DNA from: Streptomyces atratus
GTDB taxonomy: Bacteria > Actinomycetota > Actinomycetes > Streptomycetales > Streptomycetaceae
NCBI RefSeq assembly: GCF_014648655.1
Contig: NZ_BMRN01000002.1
Coordinates: 379,813 to 443,812 of the forward strand
DNA length: 64,000 nt
Direction of reading: 5' to 3'
This document shows, piece after piece, positions 58,450 through 64,000 of this stretch; position 1 is the first letter of the stretch; each line of letters begins with the position of its first letter. The position numbers and the translations under genes are program-made. The notes below the pieces were generated by a model. It was not told where the DNA came from. It saw nothing but the letters and a program-made list of their open reading frames with translations, and made no database searches.

Positions 58450-59586
58450 GTGGCCACGGACTACTACGCCGTACTCGGCGTGCGCCGCGACGCATCTCAG
58501 GACGAGATCAAGAAGGCATTCCGTCGGCTCGCTCGTGAGCTGCATCCGGATGTGAACCCCGATCCGAAGACCCAGGAGCGGTTCAAGGAGATCAACGCCG
58601 CCTACGAGGTGTTGTCGGACCCGCAGAAGAAGCAGGTCTACGACCTCGGCGGCGACCCGCTGTCCGCCTCCGGCGGCGGTGGCGCGGGCGGATTCGGACA
58701 GGGTGGCTTCGGCAACTTCTCCGACATCATGGACGCGTTCTTCGGTGCGTCGTCGCAGCGTGGACCCCGTTCACGCACCCGGCGCGGCCAGGACGCGATG
58801 ATCCGGCTGGAGATCGATCTCGCCGAGGCCGCGTTCGGCACCACCAAGGACATCCAGGTCGACACGGCCGTCGTCTGTACGACCTGCAGCGGCGAGGGCG
58901 CCGCACCCGGCACCTCCGCGCAGACCTGTGACATGTGCCGCGGCCGCGGCGAGGTCTCCCAGGTCACCCGGTCGTTCCTCGGCCAGGTCATGACCTCGCG
59001 GCCCTGCCCGCAGTGCCAGGGCTTCGGTACGGTCGTGCCGACCCCGTGCCCGGAGTGCGCCGGCGACGGCCGTATCCGGTCGAGGCGCACGCTCACCGTG
59101 AAGATCCCCGCCGGTGTCGACAACGGCACCCGCATCCAGCTCGCGGGCGAGGGCGAGGTCGGCCCCGGCGGCGGCCCGGCCGGCGACCTGTACGTCGAGA
59201 TCCATGAGCTGGCGCACTCGGTGTTCCAACGACGCGGCGACGATCTGCACTGCACGGTCACCATCCCCATGACGGCGGGCGCGCTCGGCACGAAGGTGCC
59301 GCTGGAGACGCTCGACGGCCTGGAGGAGGTCGACATCCGGCCCGGCACCCAGTCCGGCCAGTCGGTCCCGCTGCACGGCCGCGGGATCACGCATCTGCGG
59401 GGCGGCGGACGCGGCGACCTGATCGTGCACGTCGAGGTGACGACCCCGTCGAAGCTGGACCCGGAGCAGGAGCGACTGCTGCGGGAGCTGGCGAAGCTGC
59501 GTGGCGAGGAGCGGCCCACCGGTCAGTTCCAGCCAGGGCAGCAGGGGCTGTTCTCCCGGCTGAAGGACGCCTTCAACGGGCGCTGA
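58450..59586 (+). CDS. dnaJ: Chaperone protein DnaJ (second copy type)
   Basis: 378 residues; Hsp40 co-chaperone. J domain with HPD in LHPDVNPDPK near 31-33, a short Gly/Phe region (GFGQGGFGNF), four zinc repeats (CTTCSGEG, CDMCRGRG, CPQCQGFG, CPECAGDG) and the substrate-binding C-terminal domains. GTG starts right after the hrcA TAA, so the two are coupled. Streptomycetes usually have another dnaJ in the dnaK operon, so this is the HrcA-regulated one. Confidence 0.97.
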   Translation: MATDYYAVLGVRRDASQDEIKKAFRRLARELHPDVNPDPKTQERFKEINAAYEVLSDPQKKQVYDLGGDPLSASGGGGAGGFGQGGFGNFSDIMDAFFGASSQRGPRSRTRRGQDAMIRLEIDLAEAAFGTTKDIQVDTAVVCTTCSGEGAAPGTSAQTCDMCRGRGEVSQVTRSFLGQVMTSRPCPQCQGFGTVVPTPCPECAGDGRIRSRRTLTVKIPAGVDNGTRIQLAGEGEVGPGGGPAGDLYVEIHELAHSVFQRRGDDLHCTVTIPMTAGALGTKVPLETLDGLEEVDIRPGTQSGQSVPLHGRGITHLRGGGRGDLIVHVEVTTPSKLDPEQERLLRELAKLRGEERPTGQFQPGQQGLFSRLKDAFNGR

Positions 59587-59611
59587 CGGCCCCCGCACAC
59601 CGTTCCCTGCC

Positions 59612-59644
59612 GCCGGACGGGCTCGCCTGACGAGCCCGTCCGGC
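59612..59644 (+). terminator. Terminator after dnaJ
   Basis: GCCGGACGGGCTCG and CGAGCCCGTCCGGC pair perfectly over 14 bases around CCTGA, followed by GTTTG. Confidence 0.9.
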
Positions 59645-59710
59645 GTTTGAGGACAAAGTGGACTGCAGGCCGCGCACGCCGAGGCATGCAGGACGTGACA
59701 CGATGCGGTC

Positions 59711-60787
59711 ATGTCATCCGTGTTGACCGATCTCTGCCGGTATCCGGTCGTGCAGGCCCCGATGGCGGGTGGTGCGTCCTGTCCGCAGCTCGTCGCGGCC
59801 GTCGCCGAAGCGGGCGGGCTGGGCTTCCTCGCCGCCGGGTACAAGACGGCGGACGGCATGTACAACGAGATCAAACAACTGCGCGGGCTGACCGGTCAGC
59901 CTTTCGGCGTCAATCTCTTCATGCCGCAGCCGGGTCTCGCCGACCCGAGCGCCGTCGAGGTGTACCGGCATCAGCTGGCCGGTGAGGCCGCCTGGTACGA
60001 GACCCCGCTCGGTGACCCGGACTCCAGCGGCGGCGACGACGGCTACGAGGCCAAGCTCGCCATCCTTCTGGAGGACCCGGTCCCGGCAGTCTCGTTCACC
60101 TTCGGCTGCCCGACACGCGACACCCTCGACGCGTTCGCCGGCGTCGGCACGTGCACCGTCGTGACGGTCACCACGCCCGAGGAGGCCCAGGCCGCCCAGT
60201 GGGCGGGGGCCGACGCGGTCTGTGTCCAGGGCATAGAGGCGGGCGGCCACCAGTCGACCCACCGCGACGACCCGCAGACCGACGGCACCGGGATCGGCCT
60301 GCTCTCTCTGGTCTCCCAGGTCCGCGAGACCGTACACGTGCCGATCATCGCCACGGGCGGGCTGATGCGCGGGTCCCAGATCGCCGCGGTGCTCGCCGCG
60401 GGCGCGGAGGCGGCGCAGCTCGGCACAGCGTTCCTCGTCTGCCCCGAGTCCGGGGCGAATCTGCTGCACAAGCAGGCACTGACCAACCCGCTGTTCGTAC
60501 GGACCGCCCTGACCCGGGCGTTCTCCGGCCGCCCGGCCCGCGGCCTGGTCAACCGCTTCATGCGCGAGCACGGCCCGTACGCCCCCGCCGCCTATCCACA
60601 GGTCCACTATCTGACTGCCGGGCTGCGCACGGCGGCGGCAAAGGCCGGGGACGCCCAGGGCATGGCACTGTGGGCGGGGCAGGGGCACCGGATGGCACGC
60701 GAGCTGCCCGCCGGCCGGCTGATCGGACTGCTCGCCGAAGAACTGGACGCCGCACGGGCGGCAGTGAGCACAGGGAGTACGCAGTGA
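59711..60787 (+). CDS. Nitronate monooxygenase family protein
   Basis: 358-residue FMN-dependent TIM-barrel enzyme (2-nitropropane-dioxygenase family). VVQAPMAGGASCPQLVAAVA, GGLGFLAAGY, GADAVCVQGIEAGGH (with the catalytic-site His) and IIATGGLMRGSQIAAVLAAG are diagnostic. It oxidises nitronates or related small molecules; class I versus II cannot be judged securely. ATG at 59711. Overlaps rsmE by four bases (GTGA), so the pair is coupled. Confidence 0.88.
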   Translation: MSSVLTDLCRYPVVQAPMAGGASCPQLVAAVAEAGGLGFLAAGYKTADGMYNEIKQLRGLTGQPFGVNLFMPQPGLADPSAVEVYRHQLAGEAAWYETPLGDPDSSGGDDGYEAKLAILLEDPVPAVSFTFGCPTRDTLDAFAGVGTCTVVTVTTPEEAQAAQWAGADAVCVQGIEAGGHQSTHRDDPQTDGTGIGLLSLVSQVRETVHVPIIATGGLMRGSQIAAVLAAGAEAAQLGTAFLVCPESGANLLHKQALTNPLFVRTALTRAFSGRPARGLVNRFMREHGPYAPAAYPQVHYLTAGLRTAAAKAGDAQGMALWAGQGHRMARELPAGRLIGLLAEELDAARAAVSTGSTQ

Positions 60788-61530
60788 CCGCACCGGTCTT
60801 CGTCGTCGAACAGGTCCCCGATGGGCCCGAGTTCGTCCTGGAAGGACCCGAGGGTCGACACGCCGTGTCGGTGAAGCGGCTGCACGCCGGTGAGGACGTC
60901 GTGCTGACGGACGGCCACGGCCGTTGGACGGAAGGCGTCGTCAGGGCCGCCGAGGGCAAGGACCGGCTCGTGGTCGCCGGCCTGGCGACGATTCATGAGG
61001 AGCCCTGGCCCGCACCCCGTATCACCGTCGTGCAGGCCCTGCCCAAGGGGGACCGCGGCGAGGTCGCCGTCGAGACGATGACGGAGACCGGTGTCGACGC
61101 GATCGTGCCCTGGCAGGCGTCGCGCTGCATCACGCAGTGGAAGGGCGACCGCGGCCTCAAGGCCCTCGCGAAATGGCGCAACACCGCCCGGGAAGCGGGC
61201 AAGCAGTCGCGCCGGGTGCGCTTCCCCGAGGTGGCGGACGCACTGACGACCAAACAGGTTGCCGCACTTCTGGCCACGGCGGACTTCGCCGCCGTCCTGC
61301 ACGAGGACCGGGGCTACGACAGTGAGCCGCTGGCCACCGTCCAGCTCCCCACCCAGGGCGAGATCGTGCTGGTCGTCGGCCCCGAGGGCGGGGTGTCGCC
61401 GGACGAGCTGGCGGCCTTCGCCGCGGCGGGCGCCCGGACCTGCCGGCTCGGAACGTCCGTCCTGCGCACCTCGACGGCCGGCACGGCGGCGACGGCATTG
61501 CTGCTGGGGCGCACCGGCCGCTGGGCGTAA
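60784..61530 (+). CDS. rsmE: 16S rRNA (uracil-1498-N3)-methyltransferase
   Basis: 248 residues. N-terminal PUA-like domain with GPEGRHAVSVKRLHAGEDVV, C-terminal SPOUT knot with VVQALPKGDRGEVAVE, PWQASRCITQW, VLVVGPEGGVSPDELAAFAA and LGTSVLRTSTAGTAA. It methylates U1498 of 16S rRNA. In many bacteria rsmE follows dnaJ, as here after one gene. GTG at 60784 within the overlap. Confidence 0.95.
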   Translation: MTAPVFVVEQVPDGPEFVLEGPEGRHAVSVKRLHAGEDVVLTDGHGRWTEGVVRAAEGKDRLVVAGLATIHEEPWPAPRITVVQALPKGDRGEVAVETMTETGVDAIVPWQASRCITQWKGDRGLKALAKWRNTAREAGKQSRRVRFPEVADALTTKQVAALLATADFAAVLHEDRGYDSEPLATVQLPTQGEIVLVVGPEGGVSPDELAAFAAAGARTCRLGTSVLRTSTAGTAATALLLGRTGRWA

Positions 61531-61613
61531 GCCCCCATCGGTGCGCCTGAGCCGCCCCATTGTGGCCGCAAGCCGTCTACCGCGTCACGGGGGAACGGTG
61601 GGAAGCTGCCCGT

Positions 61614-62144
61614 ATGGGGACATCAAGGGCATGGGGTCAGGGAAGAACCCGTCGCTTTCTGGCCGCGTCCGCACTCGCGGGCGCGGCGGTCGCAGGTGTC
61701 GTGGCCTGTGAGCCGACGGGCAGCCTGAACTCCACATCCATCGCCGTGACCACCGACCTGACCGGCACCAGCGCCCTGGAGCGCAACGGGGTCGATGTGC
61801 GGTGGCTGAACTGCACGGCCGACGTCGTCGGGGACCGGCTCCAGGGTGCGTCGCCCTCCGCCTCCGCGCGTCGGATCGCGGACGTCGACTGCACCGGAAA
61901 GACGGGGAGCGGCAAGGACATCAAGATCACCGGCAAGGTGACCCAGGCTCTCGACGGGCGGTGTGTGCGGGGCGACCTGACCGCCAGGACCGGCGGGAAG
62001 GCCGTCTTCCGGGCAGATGTGCTCGGCAACTGCAACGCCGCCCCTTCGGCCGTCGGGGCGAATCCGCCCCGGGGCGGCAGCGGCGGCGCGCGGCCGACGG
62101 TCACCGTGACGGTCACGGTGACCGAATCGCCCGTGGGTAAGTGA
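61614..62144 (+). CDS. Secreted or lipid-anchored hypothetical protein
   Basis: 176 residues. Signal peptide with RTRR, hydrophobic FLAASALAGAAVAGVVAC and a lipobox-like VVAC ending at Cys32. The mature part (TDLTGTSALERNGVDVRWLN onward) has three further Cys and a Gly/Thr/Val-rich end (TVTVTVTVTESPVGK). Arg-Arg before the hydrophobic core fits either Sec or Tat export. ATG at 61614 with GGGAAG upstream. No family recognised; expected location is the outer face of the membrane. Confidence 0.75.
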   Translation: MGTSRAWGQGRTRRFLAASALAGAAVAGVVACEPTGSLNSTSIAVTTDLTGTSALERNGVDVRWLNCTADVVGDRLQGASPSASARRIADVDCTGKTGSGKDIKITGKVTQALDGRCVRGDLTARTGGKAVFRADVLGNCNAAPSAVGANPPRGGSGGARPTVTVTVTVTESPVGK

Positions 62145-62188
62145 GTGTGTCCGGCACCGGACCACCCGGCGGACTCCGGCCAACCCAG

Positions 62189-62217
62189 TTCCGTGGAGCA
62201 CGCCAGCGGCCTAGGGT
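62189..62217 (+). promoter_or_regulatory. Possible promoter giving a leaderless tricorn mRNA
   Basis: TTCCGT, 17 bases, TAGGGT, with the GTG start only eight bases after the -10. No Shine-Dalgarno precedes the GTG, which fits a leaderless transcript. Confidence 0.45.
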
Positions 62218-62224
62218 GATCCGT

Positions 62225-64000
62225 GTGACGCAGCCTGCCTACCTCCGATACCCCCATGTCCAGGGCGATTTGGTCGCCTTCACCGCCGAGGACGATGTCT
62301 GGCTGGCGCCGCTGGACGGCGGCCGAGCCTGGCGCGTCAGCGCCGACAACCGACCTGTCACCAACCCGCGGATATCTCCCGACGGAACCCGCGTCGCCTG
62401 GACGTCCACCCGGGACGGGGTGCCCGAGGTACACGTCGCACCGGTCGACGGCGGCCCCTCCACGCGGCTCACGTACTGGGGCGACGCGCGGACCTCCGTA
62501 CGCGGCTGGACGCCCGAGGGCGACGTCCTGGTCATCAGCACCCAGGGGCAGGCGTCGCTGCGGCGCAGCTGGGCCAGGGCCGTCCCGGTCGACGGCGGGC
62601 CCGCGCGGACCCTGCCGTACGGGCCGGTCGGCTCCCTCGCTTTCGGGCCCGGCGGACGGGTCCTGCTGCTCTCGGCCACCATGGGGCGCGAGGCCGCCGC
62701 CTGGAAGCGCTACCGGGGCGGCACCGCGGGCAAGTTGTGGATCGCGGAGGCGGGCGCGACCGACGGCCCGGCGGAGTTCGTACGGCTGCACGAGGACCTC
62801 GACGGGAACATCGAATCCCCGATGTGGGTGGGTGACCGCGTCGCCTTCCTTTCCGATCACGAAGGCGTGGGCGCGCTCTACTCCTCGCTCCCCGACGGCT
62901 CGGATCTGCGTCGGCACACCGGCATCGAGGGGTTCTACGCCCGCCACGCGACCACCGACGGAACCCGCGTCGGCTACTCCTCGGCGGGTGAACTCTGGCT
63001 GCTGGACGATCTCGAAGGCTCCGAGCCCCGTCGTGTGGACATCCGGCTCGGCGGCCAGCGCGCCGACCTCCAGCCCCACTCGGTGCACGCCGGCAGTCAC
63101 CTCGACTCCGCGTACCCGGACCGTACGGGCCGCGGCAGTGCCGTAGGGACGCGCGGCGCCGTCCACTGGGTCACCCACCGCGAGGGCCCGGCCCGGGCGC
63201 TCGCCGTCGAACCGGGCGTACGGGCCAGGATGCCCCGCACCTTCCAGGCCGACGGCGACCAGCACGTCGTCTGGGTCACCGACGCCGAGGGCGACGACGC
63301 CCTGGAGTGCGCACCCGCCACCGGCACCGCGCCGGGCGCCGTACCGCGCCGCCTCGCCGCGGGCCGTATCGGCAGGGTCCTCGACCTGGAGGCGGCCCCG
63401 GACGGCAGCCGGTTCGCCGTCGCCGCGCACGACGGGCGGGTACTGATCGTCGAGCGGGAGAGCGGCGAGGTCCACGAGGTGGACCGAAGCGAGCACGGCG
63501 ACGCCTCAGGCCTTGTCTTCTCGCCCGACTCCTCCTGGCTCGCCTGGTCGCACCCCGGGCCCGATCCGCTCAGGCAGCTCAAGCTCGCGCACCTCGCCGA
63601 TCTGTCGGTCGCCGAGGCCACCCCGCTGCGCTTCCGGGACTTCGCCCCCGCGTTCACCACCGACGGCAAGCACCTCGCGTTCCTCTCCGAGCGGTCCTTC
63701 GACCCGGTCTACGACGCCCATGTCTTCGACCTGGCTTTCATCGGCGCCTGCCGTCCGCATCTGCTGACGCTCGCCGCCACCACACCCTCCCCGTTCGGGC
63801 CGCAGCGCCACGGCCGCCCGACCGAGAAGGAGAAGGGCGGCGGCGAGGGCGAGGACAACCCGACCGCGCTGCCCGTCACCCGGATCGACCTCGACGGACT
63901 CGCCGACCGGATCGTGCCGCTGCCCGTCGAGGCCGCCAGCTACTCCACGCTGCGCGCCGCGAAGGACGGGCTGCTGTGGCTGAGCCACCCGGTGACCGGG
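62225..64000 (+). CDS. Tricorn protease homologue, 3' end outside the window
   Basis: 592 residues visible from GTG 62225; the frame is open to the end. Repeated beta-propeller blades are clear: DVWLAPLDGGRAWRVSADNR, RISPDGTRVAWTSTRDG, AFGPGGRVLLLSATMG, and WVGDRVAFLSDHEGVGALYS later. This is the N-terminal propeller part of tricorn-type S41 proteases, which degrade peptides released by the proteasome; the catalytic half should lie downstream. An acidic/Lys insert (EKEKGGGEGEDNPT) occurs near 537. No membrane signal, so it is cytoplasmic. Confidence 0.85.
   Translation, partial: MTQPAYLRYPHVQGDLVAFTAEDDVWLAPLDGGRAWRVSADNRPVTNPRISPDGTRVAWTSTRDGVPEVHVAPVDGGPSTRLTYWGDARTSVRGWTPEGDVLVISTQGQASLRRSWARAVPVDGGPARTLPYGPVGSLAFGPGGRVLLLSATMGREAAAWKRYRGGTAGKLWIAEAGATDGPAEFVRLHEDLDGNIESPMWVGDRVAFLSDHEGVGALYSSLPDGSDLRRHTGIEGFYARHATTDGTRVGYSSAGELWLLDDLEGSEPRRVDIRLGGQRADLQPHSVHAGSHLDSAYPDRTGRGSAVGTRGAVHWVTHREGPARALAVEPGVRARMPRTFQADGDQHVVWVTDAEGDDALECAPATGTAPGAVPRRLAAGRIGRVLDLEAAPDGSRFAVAAHDGRVLIVERESGEVHEVDRSEHGDASGLVFSPDSSWLAWSHPGPDPLRQLKLAHLADLSVAEATPLRFRDFAPAFTTDGKHLAFLSERSFDPVYDAHVFDLAFIGACRPHLLTLAATTPSPFGPQRHGRPTEKEKGGGEGEDNPTALPVTRIDLDGLADRIVPLPVEAASYSTLRAAKDGLLWLSHPVTG

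Overview
The window is chromosomal DNA of a Streptomyces or a close actinobacterial relative. G+C is very high throughout, GTG starts are common, and the gene order is a familiar Streptomyces core: RNase E/G – rplU-rpmA-obg – proB-proA – nadD – LCP – rsfS – phosphatase – tRNA-Ala – leuS – DegV – comEA-comEC – holA/rpsT – lepA – acyl-CoA ligase – hemW – hrcA-dnaJ – rsmE – tricorn protease. About 55 intact genes, two identical tRNA-Ala(GGC) genes and several decayed genes can be supported.

Layout. (1) 1-3770: 3' part of a giant RNase E/G whose catalytic core is flanked by repeated basic motifs. (2) 3771-6400: an accessory patch with a dead ISL3-type transposase fragment, a DGPF-domain protein paired with an ECF42-type sigma factor that carries a small repeat element in frame, and a lower-GC stretch. 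(3) 6577-8768: rplU, rpmA, obg. (4) 9058-20903: a cell-surface glycopolymer cluster. It has a fused CDP-ribitol (TarI/TarJ-like) enzyme, a membrane-bound TagF/TarL-like polymerase, two TarS-like glycosyltransferases, all four dTDP-rhamnose genes (rmlA, B, D and a separate rmlC-like gene) and a small methyltransferase-like protein. Together these predict a rhamnose- or deoxysugar-decorated poly(ribitol phosphate)-type wall polymer. (5) 21021-31383: proB, proA, two adjacent bitopic membrane proteins sharing a cytoplasmic motif, an M48 protease, two tiny membrane proteins, nadD, a divergent LCP protein (probable PdtA-type polymer ligase), rsfS and a phosphatase that seems to start at CTG.

(6) 31548-35610: a decay zone containing two identical tRNA-Ala genes, a frameshifted XRE regulator, a frameshifted MFS transporter with a 30-bp tandem expansion, two small genes, and the wreck of a NuoF-like/ferredoxin gene. 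(7) 35663-47678: leuS behind a Leu-rich leader peptide and attenuator, DegV, comEA/comEC preceded by two DnaA-box-like sites, a YceI fusion, a dead aldo/keto reductase tail, holA and rpsT. (8) 47894-64000: lepA, acyl-CoA ligase, a SpoIIE-type phosphatase with a TTA (bldA) codon, hemW, DUF3097, an MBL hydrolase, CIRCE-controlled hrcA-dnaJ, nitronate monooxygenase, rsmE, a lipoprotein and the start of a tricorn protease.

The most system-like content is the wall-polymer set (9058-20903) lying a few kb from an LCP ligase candidate and two paired membrane proteins. All functions are read from protein motifs and gene order; no database search was possible.
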